A DNA stretch of 64,000 nucleotides, from contig QYRS01000010.1 of NCBI GenBank assembly GCA_006503535.1, forward strand, positions 2,542,001-2,606,000, read 5' to 3'. Of the stretch, positions 22,435 to 33,338 are shown piece by piece; position 1 is the stretch's first letter; each line of letters opens with the position of its first letter. The translations under genes were made by a program, and so were the position numbers. The notes beneath the pieces were generated by a model. That model did not search any database and was not told where the DNA came from. It saw only the letters and a list, made by a program, of their open reading frames with translations. Origin of the DNA: Arthrinium phaeospermum. Lineage: Eukaryota > Ascomycota > Sordariomycetes > Amphisphaeriales > Apiosporaceae.

Positions 22435-24186
22435 TCACAGGCCAGCCGCACACCCAGCCACCGCCCCCGTGTCGTGCACAACCGCCCCGCCCACCACCGT
22501 CAACACCGAATTCAGCTTCCGAAGCTCCTCATCCGGCACCGCGAAGTAGTCCTCACTCAACACCACCAGATCCCCCAGCCGCCCCACCTCCAGCGCCCCC
22601 AACAGGGGCTCGTCGGGCCCGCCCAGGAACCACTGGTTGGCCCGCGTGTACATGCGCAGGAACTCGGCGCGGCTGATTTGTTGGTCCTCGTTGATCTGCT
22701 CGCCCAGCGCGTTTTTGCCCGTGACGGCGTAGTACGCCTGCACCCACGGGTTCATGGGCGCGATCTGCATGCCGTCCCCGCCGATGCCGGCGGGGATCCC
22801 GCTGTCGACGATGGTCCGGTAGGGCGGCCCCGCGCTCGGGCCCGTGCCGGACAGGTACTGCCAGCTCGACAGGTTGACGCCGCCCCCGATCTTCTTGAGG
22901 CGGGCGAGGTACTCGGCCGTGATGAGGGGCACGTGGGCGACGACCCAGCGAAGGTCGCGGATCCCGCCCTCGTCGGCCAGCTCCGTGTCGACCTTCTCGA
23001 ACGCCTCGATCTGCGTCTGGAAGTCCGTCGCCGTCAGCGAGTGCACCTCGACCCGCCACCGCGCCTTCGCCGTCGCCAGCGCCGCGGCCTCGAACACGGG
23101 CCCGCCGCTGTAGTCGTCGAGGTCGGCGATGAACTCGCCGATCCCGCCCGTGCGCACCATGTCGCCGCCGAAGAAGGGAAAGGCGTTGCGCAGCCGCTGC
23201 GTCAGCGCCGGCATCCCCGTCTCGTTGTCCTGGTGCAGGTAGTTGACGCGCAGGCGCACGAGGCCCTGGCGCTCCTTGTACACGGCCAGCCACGGGTCGT
23301 ACATGGCGTAGTTGTCCTCGTGGGCCGCGCCGTCGGCGGGCGTGCCCGTGGCCTGGAACGCGCCCTGGTCCAGGTGCGTCGTGATGCCCATTTCGGCGGC
23401 GTAGGCCATGGCGTCCCGCACGCCGCGCGTGCGGTTACTCAAAGTGAGCAGTTGGCGCACCGCGAGCAGGGCCTTGCCGTTCTCCTCGCCCGCCGCGATG
23501 GTGCCGTTGGCGCTGATGGCGACGGGGCCCGCGGGCAGGGAGGCGGACTCGGACTCGAAGTAGGCCTTGCCCAGGCTGTTGGTCACGCTGGGCCCGTTGA
23601 AGCCGATCGAGATGAAGGCCGGGTGCTGCGGCAGCGCCTTATCGAGCTCCTCGAGCGTCGGCAGCCGGCGCTCGCTGAACTGGTTCGGGTGGAAGCCGCC
23701 GATGGTGGTGATGAAGCTGCCCGGCGGCACGGCGTCGCGGCTAGCGCGGGCGGAAAAGGTCTGCTGCACGTCGGCGACCGAGTAGGCGTTCTCGAGCGGG
23801 GTGTGGTAGCCCGGCCGGTTGCCCATCAGGACGATGTGGTTGTGGCTCTCGACGAGGCCCGGGACCGCCACGCGCCCGCCCAGGTCGATGGTCGGCGGGC
23901 TGCCGAGGAAGCTCTTGCGCGCGTCGTCCACGCTGTCGCCCACGTAGACGACGCTGCCCTCCTTGATGCCGACGACGGTAGCCTTGGTCTCGGCCGCGTC
24001 CATGGTGTGGATCGTGCCGTTGAAGAGCAGCAGGTCACCTCGAAGCGCGCCGTTCTTGTACGATTGGGCCACATCCGCCAACTTGCCGCAGACGGCCGTA
24101 TCGTTTGGGGCCGTGATGGCTGCCGCGTTGGCGACCCATGATCGGGCGACAAGCGATAGCAACAGTGGTGCGCTCTTGAATTGCAT
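22435..24186 (-). CDS. Secreted amidohydrolase family 3 metal-dependent hydrolase, 583 aa
   Basis: This is an uninterrupted frame from the ATG at 24186 (CAAGATGCA) to the stop at 22435. Residues 1-22 form a signal peptide. The chain then follows the amidohydrolase-3 (YtcJ/N-substituted formamide deformylase-like) plan. It opens with a beta sandwich ('LLLFNGTIHTMD', 'VVYVGDSVDDARKSF', 'RVAVPGLVESHNH'). The HxH metal motif is H115-x-H117, and conserved later blocks include 'GGFHPNQFSERRLPTLEELD', 'GITTHLDQG' and 'GIPAGIGGDGMQIAPMNPW'. The C-terminal 'LEVGRLGDLVVLSEDYF' closes the barrel. The family hydrolyses C-N bonds in amides or cyclic ureas; the substrate here is unknown. The gene is strikingly GC-rich with GC-ending codons compared with its flanks, which creates a long antisense open frame that I discard. 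Confidence 0.9.
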   Translation of the reverse strand: MQFKSAPLLLSLVARSWVANAAAITAPNDTAVCGKLADVAQSYKNGALRGDLLLFNGTIHTMDAAETKATVVGIKEGSVVYVGDSVDDARKSFLGSPPTIDLGGRVAVPGLVESHNHIVLMGNRPGYHTPLENAYSVADVQQTFSARASRDAVPPGSFITTIGGFHPNQFSERRLPTLEELDKALPQHPAFISIGFNGPSVTNSLGKAYFESESASLPAGPVAISANGTIAAGEENGKALLAVRQLLTLSNRTRGVRDAMAYAAEMGITTHLDQGAFQATGTPADGAAHEDNYAMYDPWLAVYKERQGLVRLRVNYLHQDNETGMPALTQRLRNAFPFFGGDMVRTGGIGEFIADLDDYSGGPVFEAAALATAKARWRVEVHSLTATDFQTQIEAFEKVDTELADEGGIRDLRWVVAHVPLITAEYLARLKKIGGGVNLSSWQYLSGTGPSAGPPYRTIVDSGIPAGIGGDGMQIAPMNPWVQAYYAVTGKNALGEQINEDQQISRAEFLRMYTRANQWFLGGPDEPLLGALEVGRLGDLVVLSEDYFAVPDEELRKLNSVLTVVGGAVVHDTGAVAGCAAGL

Positions 24187-24888
24187 CTTGGACCTGGTGT
24201 TTCCTTCGCTGGCCAGGAGAGAGAGAGAGACTGCCACAATTACTTGCCAAGGGAATCAGAATGCAGGTAGCGGGTTTATATCATTAGACTTCGCGAACGC
24301 ACGTACCTGACTCGCAGGACTCGCATAATATAAAATTCCCGCAGCGTCGTAGCGATGAACGGGAATGGGGTCAAGATCACGGCAACGGCGATTCTTTTGT
24401 TGGGGTAATGTCGCACCCGAGCGGATACTCCCCTTAAGCTAGGGGTTCGTGCGGCCTGGCTGTGTATGTAGCCAAGCATCCATCAGGCACCACGACTGTC
24501 CAATCAGCCTAGGCCTCACCAGGTGGAGCCACGCATTAGTCCGCTGCTATATACCCTGTAGTATATCCCAATAGTTCTCCTGGTTATACACTTAATTCCT
24601 AGATCCGTGTTGCATGACCTCGAACCGTAATTCGTCGCCTTACTGAAGCTAACCACCTTGTTCCAACACCCACCGATGATCGAACCAAGCTGCAGCCGAG
24701 TACATGATAACTTATACGACCAAATCCCACAGCCGGCCACTGCAATAGACATCAAGTGCTTCCGGGTTGTCGTGGTGCTTCGGAAAGAGCCCTTTCGAGA
24801 TGGACCAATTCTCATGAACTCATCTGACGCCAGAACATCGCTGGCTCAGCATCGCCGTCATATGCTATTTCCCACACAGCTACAATCG
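24187..24888. other. Intergenic / decayed sequence
   Basis: Promoter side of the amidohydrolase gene and the far 3' end of the terpene synthase relic. No intact frame or clear motif. Confidence 0.4.
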
Positions 24889-25840
24889 GCATCAGGGGCG
24901 AGTGACGAAGAAGACAAATCCTATATCCAGGCTGAGAATCTCGTCAACCAAGACGCAAAGCTTGGCGCAGTCCAGCATGACACACTCCATAGCCTTGTAG
25001 TAGATGATGTAATCCAGCAGCTCGAACCCCATGGCATACTCGATCTGCGTGACTGAGTGCCGGACCCCGATGCGGTCGCACCTCAGCTCGAAATGATCTC
25101 AGGGATCGGGCAGGCGGTCATCCTGCCTTAGCGACTGCTGCTACCGTGCCACATCCTGGATGTACTCGCAAAACTACGGCCGCATCTGATCCACGGACTC
25201 GGGGCCCAGGGCCAGACACGCGTCGATGCACCACAGGGTCGGGTCACAGATGCGGCGCGTGCCGGCGTCGTCCCTTATCGGATCGCCGCCGGGGTCGATC
25301 TCGTCGTTGAACATGAAGATATGGGAATCTTGAATGAGTTTTCGCTTAGGGGAAACCGAAGCTAATGCAGAACCGTCGCGGATGAAAAAAAACAGGGAGA
25401 ACCCCTTACCCAGTAGTTGTACTTTGTCAGCGTGAGCAGCTTCTCCGTGGAGCAGCCTGCATAGAACACTCTGGATATAAGGACATGGTCTCCCTTCTGC
25501 CGTTGCTCTCCTTCCTTTGCTTCTCAGAGGTAGAGTCTGCGTTCTACCCTGTGCTTATTAGCCGCCGCTTGCACATGTACATCAGAATACCGTAGCGATT
25601 CACTATTCGTGACTTATGTCTTTCGCCATTCGTCGATCACCAACTTGGCCTCGTTCAGGGTTGTCTGCAGGTGTATTCTCTCAAGCCAGGACGGCATGAG
25701 ACTCATGAGGTTCCCGACCTCGATCTTCTCATCTCTGCACTTCTGCACGAGGCGTCCGCGCTCGTCTATCGGGATGTTGGCGACAGCAATGGCGGAAAAT
25801 TCCAACGTCGACAACGTCGGACCAAAGATGGAAGACACTT
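24889..25840 (-). pseudogene. Decayed class I terpene synthase
   Basis: Minus-strand translation shows a terpene cyclase core in pieces. About 25405-25460 encodes 'KLLTLTKYNYW', followed by GTAAGG, a likely former intron donor. Then 25322 downward encodes 'IFMFNDEIDPGGD', the first metal-binding (Asp-rich) motif, and 'CDPTLWCIDACL'. After in-frame stops come 'RCDRIGVRHSVTQIEYAMG' and 'LVDEILSLDIG', the position of the NSE/DTE motif whose final Glu is lost. Stops in one continuous frame lie at 25174-25176 (TAG), 25141-25143 (TAG), 25099-25101 (TGA) and about 24889 (TGA). The expected acceptor before IFMF reads CAT instead of CAG. An upstream frame at 25614-25838 may be the N-terminus (lower confidence). 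It is broken and not expected to work. Intact relatives cyclise farnesyl diphosphate. Confidence 0.7.
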
Positions 25841-27674
25841 ATTGTTGCAAGCCACTTCAGCGAGGGGGGAATGGGGAAGCGATGACAGTGGTGACCATCC
25901 TTGAACTGATCGTAGTAGCCATGGTTGTTGTATTTCGTCTGTTCTTTGGGATACGGCGGCTGGTCCCACGGTATACAGCAGGATGGGGCTGGAACAGGAA
26001 AGACATGGAACCTCGGGGTTTGTATCATCCATTCAATGGCAGACGGAGGACCGTCATTTGATAATGCAGAAGTGGAAGGCAAAGTCGTTAGTTACAAGAC
26101 ATGAGAGATGACCTCCTATCTGATCAGCTACAATGAATCGCGTAGTTTACTGGAACACATTCAACAGGGCGACGATTTGGTGTTCTCGAGTCCCCTTTCT
26201 GGAAGTAGCGATGCCATCGTGTCACCCATACAGTCTCACCACCAGAATTTTCCCCTATTCCCGGGCTATACCCGCCCCTGATATGTCCGAAACACAGTCA
26301 AGAGGTCCCGTGTCCTCATGAAGCAATTTCAAATTGACGGTTGCATACAAGAAATCCTCGTGGGACTGCCATCATCTTATTCAAGTGTGGACAGATGTGA
26401 CGCTCATCGCAAATCCACAAGGCGGGTAAATAGTTTCTACACCCCAACATGGAGTTTTGATGTACGTTGGGTGTACCTCGGCGAGCTTCTGAATTGGGCC
26501 AGCCCGCCTCACTAGCTCATAAAGTCCGACTAAATGGGGAACGTAGTGCGCGAACGTACAGCTGGCACTGGAGGATAAGAAACGAGGCACCATCAATGCC
26601 ATGCTAAACTGTCCGACTACTGCACCAATCTGCATCACGTCTACCAGGAACACGGGTGGCTAATGCAGCCCGCGAGTCTCTATCAATCTAAATGGGCAAT
26701 CGAAGCCACTTCTGGCGCCTTGCGTGACTCGTTGGTCGTCCGAAAAAGAAACTTGGCTCTGGAACACAGATGAAGCCAATGGCAAATAACCTTTTGTGTC
26801 GGATGAACACAAATCTTGGTCGGTCTTGGCCAAGCGCTAAGCGAAAATCGCGCCTCGGTCTTCTGTTCTGTTCCCGTGTCCCCATTCACCACCGTTATTA
26901 GGCGCGGCCGGGTTAAGGGAGTACCGCAGTCCCATCCCAGAGGATCGGCCTCGCGCACCAGTTGGCCAAAAAGCCGACGCGGAGTCCCAATGGCTTGCTG
27001 TGCCTGGGGTATGTAAGATGTGGCAAGCATCCAGGGTCGAAGCTTCCGCCCCCTGACCATGGCTCCCGCTGAATCCGGGGAAGGAAGATCGGCGATCAAC
27101 CGCACATCACCTGACACGTCCGGCTACAGCACACCAAATTGAAATGAAATCTGCGGAATATATACGCGCATACTTCGACTTACGTCTCGTTTGCTGTTTC
27201 TCAATCGTTTACCTGGTGCCTAGGAAGCCGGGGAAGCTCGGAGAAAGCGAGATCCTTTAGACTCAGGGAGACGAATAGACGTGTAGAATCTGTTTCCGCA
27301 GAGCCCCTGTTTTTTGAGCGTGAAGATGACCTTCAGCAATGAGCATCGACTGCCTAAAGCACTCGTGCGTTGCAGCTCATGCAGCAAACAGTTCCCCGAG
27401 AAGTTTATTTATATCCCGATGTGGGCTATGTCGACAACACCAGGTGCTATGGGGTAAAGAAACGATTGGCGTTTGGTGTTCCATTGCCGCTTGGAGAAAC
27501 GCAACATCGCGTCGATCTAGAAACAGGAAATTATAAAAATGACCATGATAAATAGCAGCCTCTGGCCCGTCGATATCACCAACCAGAACGTCAATCAAGC
27601 CCCTATCTTCATGCACACCAGCAAATACAAGACCCATTCGGATTCTTTTTCATAGACAAAATAAGAACATATCC
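25841..27674. other. Intergenic / possible further relics
   Basis: The region between two pseudogenes. Frames at 25729-26082, 26381-26653 and 26683-27117 (minus) and 27370-27555 (plus) are short with no recognisable family. I could not identify a P450 or other partner of a terpene pathway here. Confidence 0.4.
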
Positions 27675-29198
27675 ATGACCACTGTCGACGATACTCAGAA
27701 GCCACGCCACGCCACAGATCTCCACGAAGAGAGCCTGCCGCTGCAGGTACAGGACGTGACGGCGGAATCGTGCTCCGAGATGCTCATCGGCGCTCCGGTG
27801 GCGGATGTGCAGATCGTCTCGGTAGCCCAGCGTGGCTCTTCGCCCTTACTAGCCGCCGAGCTGCCATACGACGACGATGAATATCCATATTATATCCCTT
27901 ACTCTCCCGACTCACCAAAGTCGGAAGCGTCTTTCGACACTCTCGATTCTCTCGGAACTCACAACTTTCTGGATTGCCTGGGTTCCCTGGACTTTCTGGA
28001 CTCTCTTGACACCCTCGATACCCTCGACACCCTCTACTCTCACGAGTCTCTCAACGCCATATACACTTGGTATCCCCACATCCCGCGCCCCGTTCGACCA
28101 TCTGTCCCCTCAGCCTCCTGTTCCTCCCCTCAGCTATCAAGCTCCGCCCGCTCGCCCATCTTATCCACCTCCACCGCCTCAAACTTCAGTCCACCTCCAC
28201 CATCTCAACCTTCAGCTCCTGCCCCATACCTCTCCAGTCCTACCCGCCCCGTGTATTCTCCGAAGGCGGCCTGATTCCAGACCTTGCGGCGTTGGCCTCC
28301 TTTCTTCAAGCCACCTACCACCGTGAAGCCGAGTTCTACCATATCTTAGCCCCCCAGCTCCGCGACGCCGGCGTCCGCCTCCCCGAGTGCTACTTCGAGG
28401 GCGTGGGAGAAACCACCGGACAGGGCGCCGTGGTACTCGAGGACCTGGCAGCCAGGGGCTGCACCTTCGGCAGGCCCGAGCAGCCCCTATCCGCCGAGCA
28501 AGTCCGCGCCGACGTCGAGCAGATCGCGACACTCTACGCGGCGACTTGATTCGAATGTAGTGGCGCTGACGCATACCCATTGCAGCAGCAGCAACAAGAA
28601 AGCGATTTCCCCTAAGACACCATCCGCGAATTCCTAAAGCCCGCCCCCCTCGACGCCGCCGCGCCGCGATACATCGGAGGGCCCGACGGCGACCGATACC
28701 ACGAGCACACGCCCCTGTTGCTCGACCGTGAGCGCATCCGCGGCGCCTTGGAGTTTCTATGGAAGGAATTAAACGACGCCAAACCCTCCTCGTTACCATA
28801 GACGGTAAGAATTACAGTGCAAAGTCCACGGTAACCCCTATATCGTCAACACATTCTTAAACCCGGCGGGAGCGCCGGGATTCCTGGACTGGCAGACCCT
28901 AACCGCCGGCAACGGGTTCCACGACGTGGCCTACTTCGTGGTGCGCTCCTTGACCGTGGCTGACCCCCAGGCAACTGAGGAGAGCATCGTGAGGTCATAT
29001 ACGGAAGCTATGCGGCGTCAAGGCGGTCCTTGCGTGGAGTGGGAAGACTCATGACTCGAGGGCTGGAGTGACCTCAGACACGGCTGCATACTGCGTCTTG
29101 TGCAGTCAGGCATTCAGTCACAGGAGAACATCTGGGTGCTTACGGAACGGTACATCGCGGCTATACTGAATCATTCTATGCTAGCAACGTTGATATGA
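27675..29198 (+). pseudogene. Broken aminoglycoside-phosphotransferase-like kinase with a low-complexity insert
   Basis: The first frame (27675-28274) carries a kinase-like N-terminus (DVTAESCSEMLIGAPVADVQ, then IVSVAQRGS). A Ser/Pro-rich insert with near-repeats of Leu-Asp-Thr/Ser codons follows (about 27900-28230). The kinase then continues in another frame with 'YHREAEFYHILAPQL', 'VRLPECYFEG' and 'GAVVLEDLAARG'. That frame has stops at 28547 (TGA), 28612 (TAA) and 28799 (TAG). A further frame change leads to 'VHGNPYIVNTF' and 'PGFLDWQ', then 'HDVAYFVVRSLTVADP', another stop near 29052, and the C-terminal 'WSDLRHGC' and 'LTERYIAAILNHS'. The catalytic HGD of the family reads HGN. Order and spacing fit the fungal APH/ecdysteroid-kinase-like fold; several independent lesions make this a pseudogene. 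Confidence 0.7.
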
Positions 29199-29301
29199 GG
29201 TCCTCCATGACTAATAGAATACTTCTACATAACAACAACGAGGTGAAGAATCTTATCTACAATAGTAACATCGAGAAGATCATCCAGCACCGAGTTTCCA
29301 T

Positions 29302-31285
29302 CTAAGGATGCCACAAGACCTTCGTGAAGCTAGGCCACCTCTCAGGTGCATGGGCAGCACAATTTGACTGTGAGCAGCGGAGGCTGACTTCTTGGGGGCT
29401 GAAAGGGCGGTGACTGGTGATGGTACTACGTCGCAAAGCCAAACCTGAGTATTTAGGCCTTGGCGCCCCCAACTCCTCCAAAGCCTCTATCAGCGGATGT
29501 AGGCCATGGGCTGTCGCAAAGTCCATGGGAGTCCATCTTCGCGTTCCAGAATAGAAGTTGCCGAACATGGGCATTCCGTGTGCCGCAAACAGCTTTACGG
29601 CTGCGACGTCTCCGGCGCAAGACAAGTCACGAACCATCTCAAATAACTCCTGGGGGTAATGGCGTAGGTACATGCTGATATTAAGATGATTCTCATCCAG
29701 TAGGAATCGTATAAATCCACAACTTTGGGACCCACACTCTCTGCCGCGTGTGTATCTTCCCACAACTCTTCTCCATTGCTCTGGTGACGGGGTGACTCCG
29801 GCATCAAGAATTATCCGAGCAATGCCCACGTGACCGCTGGTAGCGGCGGCCTTCATGACGCAATCATCTTTGGCCCGACCGGCGTAGGGGTCTGCGCCGT
29901 TCTTCAGTAGCAGCCGCAATGTACTCTCGTGACCTCTGATGGCAGCGATTTCCACAGGGGTGAGGGGTGTTAGGTCGAACAGCTCTGGATGCCAGTAGAC
30001 AGTATCAAGTATCTCATTAACGTCGATGTGCCGGTGAAGTTTGAACAAACGCCGTACCAGATCGTTATCCCCATTGCAGCAGGCGTTGCTAAAAACCTTT
30101 GAAATGAAGCTGATCGTCAAGTACTCGGCGTGATCGAGGAGTGAATTCGTGATTTCTCGCATATCGAGCTGTGTCGATCTGAGGATCAAGGCTTCGATAA
30201 CAGTACGGCGCCTGCCTTCCGATCGACTGTGCTTGTACTTTGTATCGAGTAGCAACTGCATCATCAAAAGGTCCTTCCGTTCAAAGGCAGACACCAAAGC
30301 AACGTGTTTCATCTCTTCATTCACCCCTTGGTTCATAATCTCTCGGGCGAGATCATGTTGTCCAGTCTTGGCAGCGGCAAATACGAGTATCCCAAAGAAT
30401 GCATCATGGGAGCTGGCTGAACTGAAGTGGCGGTTATATTTGGGATCTTTGGATCTGATGAAGTCCCAAACGGGTTCGAGCTGGCCAAGGAGAATCTGAG
30501 AATACGTAACATTCGACTCAGGCACTTCAAACTCAAGGCCCATGAGTGAATGATTGGGATGGACGCCGGGGAGTAGTTCGTGATCGTAGTGCATAAAACC
30601 GCAGGGGCCTTCCTCCCCATTGATCAGTTCTTCCAACAGTGGTTGGTACATGATCTTCAGATAGCTATGGCGTTGCTTCTGTGGGATCTGTTCTTTGTAT
30701 CGATACTGCTGTCGGAACACTTCATCCACCTCTTTGTTGAGGATTGTTGGCAAATCGCTGGTCCAATGCTTGCCACTGCTTGGTTGTCGAATCATGAAGG
30801 AGGCGGCAAAGGAACTGAGGCTGTCGATTGGAGCTTGGCAATTGCAGGCTGGGCAGATGTTGATATCGTGCCACTTATCGGGGCGCAAGAGCTCTGCGTC
30901 CTCGATACACATCATGACTTCCTGGTCGAAGATGCCTGTGATTATTGGTGTCAACGTGAGCCATGTTGGTAGCGCAGATATGGATGGATAAAGACTTACG
31001 ATTAACACGCCTCCATTGCAATACCACCCGGATGTCGGCAGTGGATCCGCGACTGTTGAACGCTTCAGAGTCGGAATCAGAGTCGGGATCAGATTCTGAA
31101 TCGGTGAGCTGTTCGCTGAACTCGGACATGGAGTCAGAGTCAGAGTCAGAGGATGCTGGACTCTCTTGCGACTGCGAGTCCTCTTCAGCCTCAGGTATGG
31201 ACCACGGACACTGTTGAGCCACTGCCTCTTTCAAGATCGCCCGAAGGCATTCCAAGGGCAGATCCAGCAGGCCTGTCGCAGGCAT
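29302..31285 (-). CDS. Ankyrin-repeat-like protein with F-box-like start, 2 exons, 639 aa
   Basis: Exon 1 is 31285-31000 and exon 2 is 30935-29302 (minus). The 64-bp intron has GTAAGT and CACAG ends and joins 'WRRVN' to 'RIFDQEVMMCIED' in phase 1. Residues 4-25 ('TGLLDLPLECLRAILKEAV') resemble the F-box-like helix that opens many fungal ankyrin proteins. An acidic Ser-Asp/Glu repeat tract (about 35-80) follows. The C-terminal half has degenerate ankyrin repeats, clearest at 'TPLTPVEIAAIRGHESTLRLLLKNGADPYAG' and 'VMKAAATSGHVGIARIILDAGV', with a final 'TPMDFATAHGLHPLIEALEELGA'. Probably an intracellular protein-interaction scaffold. It looks intact. Confidence 0.8.
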
Positions 31286-31984
31286 TGTGGCGGAGAGGAA
31301 TGGCGACGGTTGTGATCAATTTGGGTGCTTGTCAGGTAGAATGCTAGATCTCTCGAGGATGGTAGAGGTTGATTGACGAAGGTCCTGTGGCAGACAGGTT
31401 GTGTGTGAACAAGACCAGATCAATGCAAAGTCTTCGGCGTTTGCAACCCCACCAGAGTTTTGGCGTGGTTGACGGTTGCAGAAAGAATGCTTAGGAGAGT
31501 TTTGGGGCCTCTTGAGGTGAGGAAGGAGCTCCCTGAAGCGCGTGTTGGTCATTCACTAAGGGTGGGTCAGGTCTTCGTGTTTTGGTTTAGGGCAGCAACT
31601 GCAGGTGGTGCCTACAATTATGAGTGCTTGGGTCAACCCAGTGAGCTTGGTCGAAGGTGCAAGATTTGATTCATTGCAATTGTTCAGTTGTGCTTCGTTG
31701 ATGTTGCTCGCAGGCGGCGAGCTGGGGAGGAAGTCGCGACTGCCTTTGCCCACACCAGGCCCACCCTTCTCGAGCAGCAACCATCACCAAACACAAATCA
31801 TTTGCCCATCTCGCACCTCTTACTGAAGCCGCTAAGGAAGTAGTAATACAGAAGTAAAGGTAAAAATTCAATTAATCACTTATTCTCTCCCATTTTCTTT
31901 TGGAGTGCCTAACCATTGGCTGAAAGTATGTATAGTCATCCATACCAAACCAGCCCAAACAAGGAAAAATAACGTAGAACTCAT
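31286..31984. other. Intergenic, no supported gene
   Basis: This lies between the start of the ankyrin-like gene and the end of the first rhodopsin-domain gene. Short frames only; likely promoter of the ankyrin-like gene. Confidence 0.45.
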
Positions 31985-33338
31985 TCAAATCATATCGTCG
32001 CGCTTGGCGTACGTCACGCTCACCCGGTGCGACTTGTAAATGACGTCGTGCCGATGCTCGAGGCTGTTGAGCTCGACGTCGCTGCCCGTGTCGTCAACGA
32101 GCCCACCGCCACCACTCACGACGACGGGGCCGGCGCTGCGGTGGCTGCTGACGAGGTAGGGGTCCCTCCCCGACGACAGTTTGATGTGGCTGTTGCCCGT
32201 GCGGCTCGTGGCGGTGGCGGCGCCGCTGCGCTTCGCCGAGCTGCTCATCGAGGCGCCGTGGTGCACCAGCGACTTGAGGGACGGCAGGCACACGACCACG
32301 ACGGCCGCTACCAGTTCGGCCATGGAGAGGACGTCTGTGAATGATAGTCAGCTTTAGGAGGTTACCTCGAGTGGTTGTGTGGCATGTAGGCCCTGAAAAG
32401 GGGGTTTCAACTTACAGACGTTGGTCCAAGCGTGCGTGACCTGCATCGTGACGAACCGGCCAATGCTCGTGCCCAGCGTGATGATCCCCGAAGAGAAAGT
32501 GGCTGTCAAACCGGCCAAGTACCATTTGTTAATATGGAGGCCAGGTAACAGGGGAAAGGGGATGGAGAAAACTGTGGCGCCACGTCAGCAACATCATCCA
32601 AGTCAGATAACGCCAATGGATGGACCTTGCGACATACTCAAGATATCGGAAATGAGGTTGAGCGACCAGTCAATCCGTGTCACGGTCATCGAATTAAAAG
32701 TACTGCACTCGCCGTCGAGGCTCCAATTGACCGCGACGTTGGAGCCGCACCAGAACGTATCCACAAAGACGGTGGTGAGGAAGAAGCAGACGGTCAGGCC
32801 CGTCGTGAGGTAGAGCAGCTTGCGCAGGTTGGGCATTGTGGGCGGGACCAGCCGGTAGTAGAACGAGATGAGCGCCAGCTTGGGCAGGTAGACGCCCGAG
32901 TCGTAAAAGTAGTTGCCCGCGAAGGACACCTTGAGCAGGGAGATCTGGTCCTCCATGGGCGTGCGCGGGTCGAAGTCGTCGTCCATCCCCCCTAGATTGT
33001 ACGCCATGACGTCGGTCGCGAACAGCGCGATGAGGTCGCAGGCCGAGGCGACGATGAACCAGTCGCTGATGGTGAGCCGCGTCCGCTGCAGGCCGAGCCG
33101 GAGGAAGAGGCGCATCGAGACGAATACCATGGCCACGGCCATGAGCGTGGCCTCGACGGGCTGTGGTGTTGCAGCATCACACGTTAGCCTTCGAGATCGT
33201 GCCAGTCCAACGTGGGTAGCTGGGAATGCCGATCCGATCACTACGACCAGGATTCGGCTCTGGGGAGCAGAAAGGTGACACGAAAGGGAGCAAACGTACC
33301 ACGACGGCCGACTGGTGAATCCCACCACCCTCAGACAT
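31985..33338 (-). CDS. Fungal rhodopsin-domain (SAT4/PTH11-like) 7TM protein, 4 exons, 355 aa
   Basis: Minus-strand exons are 33338-33300, 33160-32638, 32571-32416 and 32334-31985; frame is kept through all three introns. The start is the ATG at 33338 (MSEGGGIHQSAVV). Hydrophobic spans recur through residues about 15-265, with the family's conserved blocks: 'RLTISDWFIVAS' after TM1, 'FAGNYFYDSGVYLPKLALISFY', 'FWCGSNVAVNWSLDGECS', and 'HINKWYLAGLTATFSSGIIT' after the penultimate spans. Cytoplasmic tail of about 75 residues, Ser-rich, ending 'SVTYAKRDDMI'. The family contains orphan plasma-membrane receptors of Pezizomycotina. There is no N-terminal CFEM domain. It faces a related gene across a shared 1.8-kb upstream region. 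Confidence 0.88.

Noticed and set aside
22396..24141. 581-codon open frame on the plus strand
   Set aside because: Antisense shadow of the GC-rich amidohydrolase gene; composition is Ala/Arg/Val-rich without motifs, while the minus strand has a clear family and signal peptide.
25609..26061. 150-codon plus-strand frame with a hydrophobic stretch
   Set aside because: Largely opposite the N-terminal part of the terpene synthase relic; hydrophobic run is not enough to call a membrane protein.
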